Shown one piece after another: positions 35,456 through 46,351 of a stretch of DNA of 64,000 bases. The notes below the pieces were generated by a model, which was given only the letters and a program-made list of their open reading frames with translations, ran no database searches and was not told where the DNA came from. Both the position numbers and the translations under genes were made by a program. The DNA is from Paulownia fortunei (lineage: Eukaryota > Streptophyta > Magnoliopsida > Lamiales > Paulowniaceae): the NCBI GenBank assembly GCA_019321725.1, contig CM033111.1, positions 9,672,001 through 9,736,000 on the forward strand. Direction: 5' to 3'. The first letter of the stretch is position 1. The number at the start of each line of letters is the position of its first letter.

Positions 35456-36096
35456 TTAACAAATACTTTTACTTTCAAAACAAGTCTCCAAAGAATCTGA
35501 AGAGTTAGTGGTAGTAAAGTATTCATGAACAAGTTCCTCAATTGAATCCACTTCCTGTACTTCGACATCTTCTGCAGGTTGCTTACAAACATTAAACACA
35601 TTTAGTTTTAAAGTCATATTTTCAAATGATAACTTCAAAATAGCATTCCTATAATTGATCAAAGCATTTGAAGTTGCAAGAAAATGATGACCCATAATGA
35701 TAGGAATTTGTATATGTGTTTGTGCAACATGCTCTGTGTCCAAAATAATAAAATTAATTGGAAAGTAAAACTTATCAATTTGTACCAACACATCTTCTAC
35801 TACTTTTTTTTGAACTTTCATCGAATGGTCAGCTAGTTGAAGTATGAAAGAAGTTGTTTTAAGTTATCCCAAACCTAACTGTTCATAAACTGAAAAAGGT
35901 AGAAATTTACACTAGCACCAAGATCAAGCAAAGCACGCTTTATTCTAATGTTTTCTATGATACATGAAATGGTTGGATAGCTTAGATCTTTATACTTGGG
36001 TGGAGTGAATTGTTGAATGATTGAACTAACACTTTCAGTTAAAAATGACTTCTTTTGTACATGATGTTTTCTTTTGATTGTACACAAATCTTTCAA
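35456..36096 (-). pseudogene. gypsy aspartic protease region
   Basis: On the minus strand: KKSFLTESVSSIIQQF, PPKYKDLSYPTISCII and the active-site neighbourhood RALLDLGASVNFY, in which the catalytic triplet reads DLG as in many Athila/Tat proteases. After a frameshift, PINFIILDTEHVAQTHIQIP and IIMGHHFLATSNALINYRN follow (flap and C-terminal part of the fold). It would cleave the Gag-Pol precursor. Broken by stops and at least one shift. Confidence 0.78.
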
Positions 36097-36674
36097 AAAT
36101 TTGGTATAAGGTGGAACTTGCTTATTTGCATCAAAAAATAGAATATTAATCTTGACTTGCGTAAAAATTTAAAAAAATTCAGCATTTGAGATTAATTTTT
36201 AAGTTGCTTGCAATCTTTGAGAAAATTGTGCTGGAGGTAAATATTTTTCTTTTTTATCATTTTCACACTTACCTTCATCATCAATACTATTTCCATTCTT
36301 CATTTATGGAGGTGGATTAGAAACTTTCTCCTTGGGATGAATAGTTTTATCAATAACTTTTTCATTTCAAAGAGTTATGATTGAATTAGCCTCCTTGACC
36401 GAATTTTCACCTGAAGAAAAATAAGACACTGAGTGGAAGGATTAGGTTGAGGTTGAGCAAGAAATTTACCTTTTTCATGAGTACGCAAAGAAGTTGTCAT
36501 TGTTTAAAGTGTGCTTTTGATCTCATTGATAGCTTGTGAAGTCTGATTATTGATGTTTGTTTGTTCATGCATAAATGCTTGCAAAGTCTTCTTAAGGAAT
36601 TTTATATATGGGGCTGAATAAGAATGAAAGTTTGGTGGTTTTTGTGAAAGTAGCAGTTGGACACAGTTATCATC

Positions 36675-37671
36675 TCACCAACTAAAATTGGGATGATTTC
36701 TCCATTGTGGATTATAAGTTTCAGAATATGGAGAATAAAAAGGTTTTTTGAATGAGTTCATGATATTTGCTTGTACTGGAATATTTGAACATTTATTGGT
36801 AGAGTGCCCCAAAATTTCACAATTGCTACAAACTTCTTCTTTTTGCACATATTTGATTTTCTTTACCTTTTTAAGTTCCATGACTTCAACTTTTCTTGTT
36901 AAACTAGCAAGCCTATCATTTAAATCGTCTTCTTGGCTAAGGTAATATTTTCTTTATTACTATTAGCAAGATTAGTTTAATAAAATCTTCAGAAGAATTA
37001 ATACTATGCCATGATTGAGAGTTTTTTGTCAAATGATCTAGATATTTTTGGGCTTTTTCAGGTTTTTTATCAAGAAACTCACCATTACATATTGTTTTAA
37101 CAAATTGTTTTATTTCAGGAGTTAAACCTTCATAAAATAAATTAATTAAGTGCCATTTTTCAAAACCATGATATGGGCATGAATTCAATAAATCTGTAAA
37201 TCTTTCCCAAAATTGAAAGAAAGTTTCATTAAATTTTTGAGAAAAAATTTTGAATTTGTCTTTTCAAAGCATTAGTTTTATGAGTTGAAAGAATTTTTTC
37301 AAAAATTCAGCTTGCATTTCTTGGCAAGTGCCAATTGACCTAGGTTTTAAAGAATTAAACCAATTTTTTGCTTTATCTTTTAAAGAAAAAGGAAATAATT
37401 TGAGCTTAACAATCTCATTTGTGCAAGTTTGATCATCAAAAGTGGCACATATTTCATCAAATTCTTTCAAATACAAGTAAGGGTTTTCAGAATCTAAAGC
37501 ATGAAAATTAGAAAATAAAGGGATCATACCTGATTTGAATTGAATGTTTTTTGCATTGAGAGAAAAAATGAAACAAGAAGGAGAAGAATTTCGAGGAGGT
37601 TGCAAGTAATAACGCATGGTACTCACCTGTTGATTCTTCTTTTCATTCTGGACACTTTCATTTTCAGCCAT
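36675..37671 (-). pseudogene. gypsy gag with zinc knuckle
   Basis: Starts MAENESVQNEKKNQQ at 37671; contains the retrotransposon gag core (ENPYLYLKEFDEICATF, KLKLFPFSLKDKAKNWFNSL), then, after shifts, HGFEKWHLINLFYEGLTPEI and a zinc knuckle reading CSNCEILGHSTNKC (C-x2-C-x4-H-x4-C, intact) near 36820. Forms the capsid and binds RNA in an intact element. Two or more frameshifts and stops near 37200 and 36900. Confidence 0.85.
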
Positions 37672-37847
37672 GGTGGAAGCGTGTGGAGATGATTCAAATA
37701 AATTTCCAAATAAAGTTTTAGAATTATTTCTAATTAAATGCCGAGAATTATGACTACGATACCATATAACTATATACCCATAAAGAAAATAAATAAACTA
37801 TATTTACAAAGAAAAAATATTAACAAACGTGAATACTTACCTTGCTT

Positions 37848-37865
37848 TCCCCCGCAACGACGCCA
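37848..37865 (-). other. primer-binding site of Athila/Tat-type element
   Basis: Element strand TGGCGTCGTTGCGGGGGA, close to the TGGCGCCGTTGCCGGGGA typical of Athila/Tat elements (tRNA-Asp complement as I recall), a few bases behind the LTR end. Confidence 0.78.
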
Positions 37866-37871
37866 AAAATT

Positions 37872-39631
37872 TGCTACAACTTTAAGGTTACAATCTCAAG
37901 TACATGTTGTATTAAATAATAAATTTCTCATGAGTCCGAGGTCGATCCACAGGGAAGTTGTTTGAATAATTCAAGTTTATATTTCTAAAAAAATGGGATT
38001 TACGTGAACCAAAATATATGAACAATTAATGTATGTTGTAACTAAAGAAAAATCAAAGTAATCAAAATATTGAGTATTAGGGATCCACTCTTAAGTTTTG
38101 GATAGAGAAACGATTATTTCTTCTATTAATTGCCACAATTAGAATCCATATATAATGAAGGTTCCAATGGGAAGATATTATCAAATAGCTCATGCAATAA
38201 GGTAATCATGATATTGTCTTACTATTCCAAATTATCTCTTAACACCAATACTTATTTATGGGATCAAGCATTTATGCACACCTTTGTCAATAACAAATTA
38301 AAGTTTTACATTAGTAGTCGGTGGGGTAAAATCATACAATAAGCTAAATGAAATCAGGTATTTGTTGTGCTATTGGAGATATATAAATCAAGAATCACCA
38401 CAAAATAAGTAGGGTTTAGATCAAAACTCAAAATTAATATACAACATACTTAAATATTTTCTACCCTTATAATCATTCCTCTTCCTCCATCAAAAGGTTC
38501 ACCCTTCTTCCTCAACAAAATTAAATTTAGAAAGACATAATAAAAATAACAAAGACTAAAAATATAAGAGAAACTAGAGAATGCATTTCTATTACTACAA
38601 GAAAATTTACATTACTAGAAAACATACATACTAAAAATCTTAGCCTAAAGAAACCATTTGCTCCCCTCTCTTACAAGATTAATATATAACCTATTTATAG
38701 TACTTGGAGTAAGTTAGAGGCCAAACAAATAATGGAGGGGTTAATCAAGTGGTATGCTAGTTGCCAAGAGTTGGTAAGTTGTTACATCAAGTCCTCACCT
38801 ACTGAATTGAATTATATTTTTAGGTCAGATACAGTTGGATTTTGATGATGAGTAAATAATGCAAATTGTAGATCCTTCGATTCTAATATATTTTCATATA
38901 TCATTTATCAAATTTGGTGGTCAGATGAAAGAGATATAGTCAAATTATCGAATCATGTCTAAGAGTCGTCCTTTAACAGCAGCTGCAACTTGCAGCCTAT
39001 GTTTTTATCATTTTAACATATTTTCTCACCATCTTATCTTCAATAAACTTTTTTATTTTACCACTTTATATGACATATCCAAGTTCCAGTCCAAAATAAA
39101 TTTGGGCTTAAGAGATATGATCCTATTGGTCAAATAAGTCAATACTTGGTTGAACTCTGATTCGAATTTTGGTGATTCATTTTGTGCAACTAATTGGATG
39201 AATTTTCTGCTAAAATCAAGAATGAATTGGGCTAAACTTCCAACATAAACTTCAGGTCCATTGGGCTTTTGATGATAAAGTGATCCTCAAAATACAAAAA
39301 CTGCACAAGTTTGGAAACATGCTTCTTTTGATCTTTTTATATTCATTGATTCCCTAACACAAAATATTAATAAAATAATAATATTAACAAGAATAAAGCA
39401 AGAAAAGTATATTATCTTTTATCTTTCAAATGAAATAAACTTCAGGTCCATAGGGCTTTTGATGATAAAGTGATCCTCAAAATACAAAAACTGCACAAGT
39501 TTGGAAACATGTTTCTTTTGATCTTTTTATATTCATTGATTCCCTAACACAAAACATTAATAAAATAATAATATTAACAAGAATAAAGCAAGAAAAGTAT
39601 AAAGAATTTGATACAAAATATGCACCTATCA
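37872..39631 (-). repeat. 5' LTR (right) of Athila/Tat-type element
   Basis: About 1760 bp, TG...CA ends: element-strand start TGATAGGTGCATATTTTG at 39631, end GTTGTAGCA at 37872. Contains a private 190-bp tandem duplication at its upstream end (39245-39600). Confidence 0.86.
39245..39600. repeat. 190-bp tandem duplication inside LTR
   Basis: Two nearly identical units (39245-39410 with spacer to 39434, and 39435-39600), period exactly 190 bp, each beginning ATAAACTTCAGGTCCAT. The other LTR has one unit, so the duplication happened after insertion. Confidence 0.85.
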
Positions 39632-39717
39632 CATACAGATCACATAAATGATTAAATGTATTATTCAATTTAATAACTTTCATTCATAAATCATTCCTTA
39701 GGACCCTTGAAGTGTGG

Positions 39718-41482
39718 TACCTAACTAATAGCGATAGGTCGTGGTTTTTGGAACTTGTTCATATTGATTGGCCAATAAGAGAAATAGTACGGGATTTTCA
39801 TACTTAGTTTTTCAATATCAGGTATTAGCCATATTCTATCTTATTCATTGTGGCTCTCCTATACTGGTTTTTCAACCTCAAATATTTGTCACCATTTGTT
39901 GGGTCCGCCGATCCCTCCCACGTCCCTTTCCTACCCGACCATTAATCAAGTACCATGCCTCATTTTCAAAAATCTCATTATATTCTTAATATAGTATCAT
40001 GTTTCATGAATCATGTATGCATCAAACTAATATCATTTGGCAAATAAGGACAATCACATTAAAATATGAACAACATTATATGATTCTTGTAATACAACAA
40101 ATGAAAGTTTCAACTTACAGGTCAATTTCTTTGGAAGATAGGATATGTTAAAGGCCTAATATAATCAAATTATGTACCTTTCAATATCCTTTTAATAAAT
40201 CACATAATCTATTCTAATTAAAATCATATATACTTTTCAATCTTTTGTAAATATTTCCATATCAATTGCATAACCTCAAAAATAATGCATACTCCATATT
40301 TTACTACTAATTCAAGACATTAAATATTATGGTAGCCATTAAATAACTAATAATTCAAACATAATTATTACGGTAGCCCATAAAACATGAACATAATCCA
40401 AATTAAAATGACGTAAACTCGGTTCTAACTTAAATTGATTCTAACCTCTTCAATTAAGCAACATAATTCCTACTATTCACAATCATTTGTAGGTACTTTC
40501 AAATATAATTTAAGCATTACAAAATCAATAGAAACAAGTAAATTAAGCATATTTCACAAGACTATCAAGTTTGCTAAAAACTAACTTAACTAGCTTCGTT
40601 TTGACTTCAAGTCTATCCAACTTGAGTTTTTATTCATACAAAAACATACTAAAATATATAATCATCCAAGATACTACAAATTCATCATAAAAATTATTGA
40701 AAAAGAATATGCCTTTATTAAATTAGAATTAAGCTTCAAAATCAAAGATTTCAAGCTTAAAAGGGTAGAAACTTGTTCTAATTTGTGTTCTATGGATTCC
40801 TGTAGACTGAATTCAATTTTTGTGAGTAAGAGAGTGTAGAAATATGGTAGAAACTTAGGAGAAGAAGGGTTGATCATTTTTTAGGAGCTTCCACTAGAAA
40901 ATATGGGTGAAAATATTTTTTTTGACATTTCAAATAGAGGTAAGTGGAGGATGATGATTGGTTGCATCATGCTTGGTGTATTCTCATGCCAAAATCCATG
41001 TTTATGGACTAGGGAAATGACAAAAATTGATGATTTAGTCTTATAATCAAGTGCAATATGGTTTAGAATGTTTTCTTACAACCTGGTCAACCTACAAATC
41101 AAATTGCACCATTTTACATACTTTTAGTTCTTAGACAAATGTGGCATATTTAAAATAAATATTTAAGCAAGCAATCACTTTAGCATATAACTAGTATGGA
41201 GTAATACAAATAATTCATTTCATGGCCATTCAACACATCAATCTTTCTTAATCGAGATACCGAGCTTTTTAATATAAAAAGACACTTAAGGAATATGTTA
41301 AATCAAGAAACAAAAGTTTGATCTCATATTTCATGTACTAATACATGTTAGAGCATAACTAGAGTATATAGTAACAATTATTCATGCTCGTGCAATCATG
41401 TTATTTGTATGCCATAATTCGATAATGCATATTCATGCAAGATGCTTATTATTGACTATGTAGGAGATAATTGGGCATTACA
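39718..41482 (-). repeat. probable solo LTR of a gypsy element
   Basis: On the minus strand the right end reads TGTAATGCCCAATTATC (start of LTR at 41482), a start often seen in plant chromovirus LTRs, followed by a long region without coding sequence. GTTAC follows at 41483-41487; GGTAC at 39713-39717 is a possible target duplication with one mismatch, which would set the other end, but the terminal CA is not seen there. No primer-binding site or polypurine tract is adjacent. Confidence 0.4.
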
Positions 41483-41630
41483 GTTACAAAATGTGAAAGC
41501 ACTTTACTTTTATCATTGTTGTGTTACTAATTAGTTGAGAAAAAAAAGTTATACACACGCATACATGCATAAACTATGTTGCACAGGTTGTTTCTATATA
41601 TCTATATATATTTTTAGGAGGTATGACAAC

Positions 41631-42612
41631 ACCCAATAACCTTAGTAGAACTTTAGCGAAAAGAAAAATTTATTTAGTATATGGGGGAGGCAGTTTGAGG
41701 TTAATGGGGAGTGTTGCTATTGCTGCTTATGTTGGAAGAGTCAAAGTTTTGGGAGTTATCCCAAAATCTTTAACAGTACAGAATATCACAGGTATGACCA
41801 TTGGAGATTAGCTAAAAGTGTCACATATTCAGGACATAATACCTAACATGTTAAACAAGGATGATGCATTCATAATTCTACCTAATAGTTTTAGTACACT
41901 GGAGGAATTATTCGAAGTTGTCTCTTGGGCACAACTCAACATTCACCAAAAACCTATAGGTATTCTTAATGTTAATGGTTTTTGTGATGGTTTGCTATTT
42001 TTTATAGATCATGCTATGAAAAAAAGTTTTATTTCACCATCTACAAGAAGAATTCTCATTTCTGCTCCAACACCTAACCAACTAATTGATCAACTTCTAG
42101 CATATATGTCAAAACCTGATCCAGCCTTAGCTCATGTGGATTAGTCCAATAAGGCCAATGGTTGAAAAGACAAAATGAATTTGACTCTCAACCTATGAAA
42201 TTTATTCTTAATAGTTTCAACTCATAGTGTATATATTGTATTTTTCAGCTTTATTTTCCAATAAGTCACATTTCAGATAATATCTTCTAAACTCTGTTTT
42301 TCTATCTATTTTCAATATTGGGGATAATGTCTCGATTAGGTTGGGGGAGGGGATAATTAATATCATATCTTGTGTGTTCAATGTGTATTTTCTAATTTTT
42401 TTTTAAAAAAATCAAGCATGTTTTCTTTTAGGTCCGTTGAAACTATGAAAAAGGATGGCAGAGTAAAGGGTAACTTTAACACTCTTAATAGACACCCCTC
42501 TAAATATAATATATATATATATATGTATATATATATTGTATAACATGGCAAGTTTGTGAAGTTTTAACAAAAGTTTGTGAATAGTCAATTTTTTTAACTT
42601 GTAGATGTTCTG
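41631..42612 (+). pseudogene. LOG-like fragment, copy 2
   Basis: Plus strand: NNLSRTLAKRKIYLVYGGGS, LRLMGSV, VLGVIPKSL, MTIGD, one stop (TAG where copy 1 has GAG), then KVSHIQDI, DDAFIILPNSFSTLEELFEV, VSWAQLN, IGILNVNGFCDGLLFF and APTPNQLIDQLLAY, ending about 42144. The family motif PGGxGTxxE reads PNSFSTLEE. The tail to 42612 matches copy 1, including GATTAGGTTGGGGGAGG and GCAAGTTTGTGAA. Upstream, a pyrimidine-poor TATATA run and TTTTTAG could be an old splice acceptor. Each copy has its stop at a different codon, so both decayed separately. It lies outside the 28.2-39.6 kb element. Confidence 0.78.
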
Positions 42613-42732
42613 TATGCTACAAACGTTTGTAGGGATATTTCAATATGCTACACAGGCTCTAAGTGTTGTGGCTGTGTCAACAGAAAAGAGAGATGTGGCA
42701 AATAGGTTAAAGGTGGTGTGAATTTTCATGTA

Positions 42733-43083
42733 GGTTGTCTCGAGAGAGGCATAACCAGCAAGGATTGCAATTCAGGGACTCATGATCATGTTTGCTTGAA
42801 ATTAACCTAGCCATATTATGGCATCTAGCCCCATCATGATGCGTTGGGTTCTGAGGACTCATGATCATGTTTGCCTAAAATTAACCCTGACCATATTATG
42901 GCGTCTAGCCCCATCATGATGTGTTGGGAGGTATAGTGGTCAATGGAACGCTATGATGATCCATCTAATGGATTACGCGCAATAACAGTATTGAAATTTC
43001 TTATATAGGTTGTTTGGAGAGAGGCATAACTAGCAAAGATTGCAATTCTGGGGACTCATGATCATGTCCGCCTGAAATTAACC
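42733..43083. repeat. tandemly repeated unit (insertion target of MULE and copia derivative)
   Basis: The blocks GAGAGGCATAACYAGCAA, GACTCATGATCATG, GAAATTAACC, CATATTATGGC and CCCATCATGATG recur: the GACTCATGATCATG block at about 42779, 42857 and 43054. The third unit continues after the MULE at 44991-45047. Similar sequence (CAATGGAAC and GATGATCCATCTAAT) reappears at 48950-49000, so this unit and the LINE-adjacent DNA are connected. Confidence 0.65.
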
Positions 43084-43092
43084 TTGACCATA

Positions 43093-44990
43093 GTCTTAAT
43101 TGTAAAATTGGCCTTCTAACTAAGTAGGGTTGGCAAAAGTACCATTTTATTTATTGAAATGACAATTTAGGACACTAACTCCAAAAAATTTCGCAGGTTA
43201 AGGATAAATTTGGCCAGAAATTAGCACATGGCTCTCTCAAATTGGGGATTTTCAATTTGCTGGTTGATTCGGCTTATGTGGAGAGAAGGTAATGCACATG
43301 GTGTTGACTAGGATGCTTACTTGAAAAACTAATTCCACAGGACAGGTGACATGGCTTGAGTTGTACAAGTGGACAAGTTTGAAGGAAAATTTTAATTTTC
43401 TTAATTAAGCAAATAATTTTCTTTTACAATAAATTTAATTTAATAAAACTTTAATTTTTTTCTTTTTCATCTTTTTCTTTTCTTTCCCCTCTTCTTCTTT
43501 CTCAATCTCCAACTACCACCATCACACCAATGCACCCTAACATGGCCAACCTTTCTCCTACCCTACTGCACATCCCCAACACCCCCAAGCACATCTATAA
43601 ACCCATCACCACCACCACCCCAAAACAAATCCCCAAACCGGCACCCCCTCCCCCCAAGCAAATTTGCCATGATAATAAAATGGTGGTGTCAGGTTTCTAT
43701 TTAATGTCAAATCCCCATTCCAACACCATCCATAACAAATCCAAAAATTATCACCCTCAACAAATGAGAAAGCCTAAAAAAAGCTAGGCTTAATGCCTAA
43801 ATTCTTCCATGAATTCGAGCAAAAATAAAAGAAATTGTCAACCTTCTGGCCGTTTCTTCCCTTCTACAATTTTGTTTCAAGTTGCTAAAGTGGTTGCTTC
43901 ACAATTATCATGCACCCATGCCAAGACATCTCTGTAGCCCCTAGAGATGGTGAAAGAATCATAAATCTTTCCATCCTTGCTCTTCTTGTATTCGTTCTAG
44001 TGTTTGGAACCATCTCACAATGGTGTTTGGGATTGTAGTTGGATGTTGCCTTGGTATTGGAGTTGGATGTGGGTAAGGGTTTAGCAAAGGGTTTAGAATC
44101 CTTATATGAGATTTGTTGTTGTTGTAGTGGCAAGGGCGGTAGCGTAAGAAAGAAGGGAAAGGAGAAAAGAAAAAAAAAGGTAAATAAAAATAATAATAAC
44201 AGAAAATTTATCATATATGTTTTTTTAATTATATTTTTAAATAGTTAATTACTAAAAAAATTCCTAATTGATAATTATTTAGTTGTCTAACTAAAAAGTT
44301 AGTTATGAACTGATTAGTATTAGTTAATTGAAAAAATAAAAAATTTAATTTAATTAATTAATAAAAAAGGAATAACAATAGAAATTTACTTTTATAATAC
44401 TAATTTTGTATTTTTATTATAACTTTTTAATTGTTTTTCAATTATTTTGTATTCTAAAATAGTTAGGATTATTTTTTTCATAATTTTTATTTTATTAATT
44501 ATATTTTGAGAATAATTAATGGTAAGTTTTTACTCCTCAATTGATCATTAATTAGTAAATTAATTAAAATTAATTTTGTAATCTAATTATATTAATTAAA
44601 TTTATTATTAAGTGTTAAAAAAATAAAATAAATGAATGAGTATTTAAAAGAATATTTTGTATAATTTTTAAGTTGGTCACTTGTACAACATAGTCAAGTC
44701 ATGAGCTCCACATGGGTTTTTTTAATTTCAACCTAGGCATCTGACCTAGTTTACTTAAGATTCTCTCTCTCCACATCATCCAATTCAGCTGAAAAATTAA
44801 AAGTTTCCAAATCAAATGGTCATGTGCCTCTCACCTACTAATTTTCATCCAAATTACAATTTCTGGTCAATTTTATTTTCAATGTGCTAACTTTTTTTGG
44901 AGTTAGTGTCCTAAATTGCCATTTCAATAAATAAAAATACTACTTTTGCCAACTCCTAATAGTTAGAGGATCAATTTTGCGATTATGTCC
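43093..44990. mobile_element. non-autonomous Mutator-like element with ~290-bp inverted repeats
   Basis: The ends are long inverted repeats: left GTCTTAATTGTAAAATTGG, right inverse GGACATAATCGCAAAATTG, continuing through TTTATTTATTGAAATG, CAATTTAGGACACTAACTCC and beyond for about 290 bp. A 9-bp target duplication (TTGACCATA 43084-43092, TTAACCATA 44991-44999, one mismatch) fits the Mutator superfamily. No transposase. The interior has a Pro/Thr-rich open frame (43530-43787) and a gene-like minus-strand patch (43838-44000). Confidence 0.85.
43838..44000 (-). pseudogene. possible captured gene fragment inside Mutator-like element
   Basis: One minus-strand frame reads KDGKIYDSFTISRGYRDVLA, WVHDNCEATTLAT, a stop, then NKIVEGKKRPEG. 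Neighbouring frames are also open for short distances, so the true frame is uncertain. I do not recognise the protein. Mutator-like elements often carry host gene pieces (Pack-MULEs), which is why this patch is noted. Confidence 0.3.
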
Positions 44991-45047
44991 TTAACCATAT
45001 TACGGTGTCTCAGCCCCATCATGATACATTGGGGGGTGTAGGGGTCT

Positions 45048-46122
45048 TGTAAGAATTTATTATAGTTTTAATTAAATCAATTAAGTAGTTCACCAGATTC
45101 ATGATGTTCCAATTAATGTTATAAAATTAGTTAGAACATGAACATAGATGCATAATGAAAATTAAAATTAACACAAGCAATTTTAATGAGATTCAGATAT
45201 CAAATATCCTACTTCTCGAGGCCATGCTCAAAGAGAAAAAATCCACTATTAATAAAGAATTTACATAATACAATAATTGAACTTATAAAACAAAACCAAA
45301 GACTTTCTCTTCATTTTAATATCGTTCTTGTATTGCTCTATTGTTCAACTTATTTACGAGATCTACTCGACTTTGAATTTGTCTTGTTGAACTCCCTTCA
45401 GCATTGGCCATCATCAAACAGTAGAGCGTTCTCCATGATATTCAATGCGATGTTCTAATATTGTTTGGAACATACATATAGAACTTAAAGCTCGAGTTCT
45501 TGATCAACGATCACTGAATTCTAAATATGAAATCTGCTGCAATCCGTCTAAATATTTTCTATGAATTCTGCAACCTAAGACTAATGGAAGGTTATGTTTA
45601 AATGCACATCTTTCAATACAAAATTTCTAATTAATTACATAGAAAGTTGTCTAATCCAATACAAAGACTTTCCTAACATAATTTTTCTATGTTTAACATA
45701 AAATATAAAATCAAATTACAACTCAAATTCCTATTCTAAATTATAAGAATCGAATGCCCCATCTTGGTAGTAAATCGGCCGGTTGTAATATGGAAAGTTC
45801 CATGAAGATTTGATTCATCCGAATAAGGAAAGTGCATGTCATCAAATCTTTCCTCGAATTGCTCATAAATTTTTCTAGAGATATTTTGAGAATTTATTTA
45901 CATAAATTTTTTGAACTTATCTCTAATAAATTTATCCGTTATGGTAAGTATTTAGAGTTTGATTCCTATAAGAAAACAAATATACAAGAGTTAGTCTTGC
46001 ATTAAAAGTCATACTAATATATGGAAAACTCAACTTTATATATTTTGAGAAACCAATAAAATCAATTTGTGTTTTGCACAAACAATGCCAACAAATAACA
46101 ATTAAGTCACATAGAATTAAAA
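45048..46122 (-). repeat. LTR of copia derivative, left copy, bounded like a solo LTR
   Basis: Plus-strand left end TGTAAGAATTTATT at 45048; right end near 46122. GGTCT occurs immediately before (45043-45047) and after (46123-46127). It pairs with 47847-48949 along most of its length (for example the ATCGAATGCCCCATCTTGG block). After it comes host-like sequence (46123-46351) rather than element interior. Confidence 0.65.
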
Positions 46123-46351
46123 GGTCTCAAAGGAACCTTGTAATGATTCGTCTAATTTCTGGAACAAGTTCTCATGCACTATGCAAACTTAATATGCTAA
46201 CAACAATTCAACACACTAAGCAAAAAAAGAGGCTGAGGTGGATGACCCCAATGTTGTAGCCCTCAATTTTGAACAATAGTTGCCTGCTACTATTTAGGAG
46301 AACCACGCAACTAATTTCTAATAGGCTAGAAGAGCATCATCTCATTGTTCA
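46123..46351. repeat. host flank copy behind left LTR
   Basis: Begins GGTCTCAAAGGAACC and ends with GAGGTGGATGACCCCAATG, GAACAATAGTTGCCTGCTAC and CATCTCATTGTT. The same order occurs behind the right LTR at 48950-49164. The middle third is poorly matched. Confidence 0.55.

Larger units (their letters stand above)
28228..39631 (-). mobile_element. Athila/Tat-type gypsy retrotransposon with internal inversion and captured LOG-like fragment
   Basis: The right (5') LTR, primer-binding site, gag, protease, reverse transcriptase and RNase H run on the minus strand from 39631 to about 33550. The integrase and a downstream ORF then appear on the plus strand (31463-33545), followed by a LOG-like fragment and a 3' region on the minus strand up to a truncated left LTR. 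The simplest reading is one element with a ~2.1-kb inverted segment. Length about 11.4 kb. No target duplication can be checked because the left LTR is truncated; CATAC follows the right LTR. Confidence 0.82.

Noticed and set aside
42500..42540. TATATA run as possible promoter
   Set aside because: Simple dinucleotide repeat in the LOG-fragment tail; absent in the other copy, so a microsatellite expansion.
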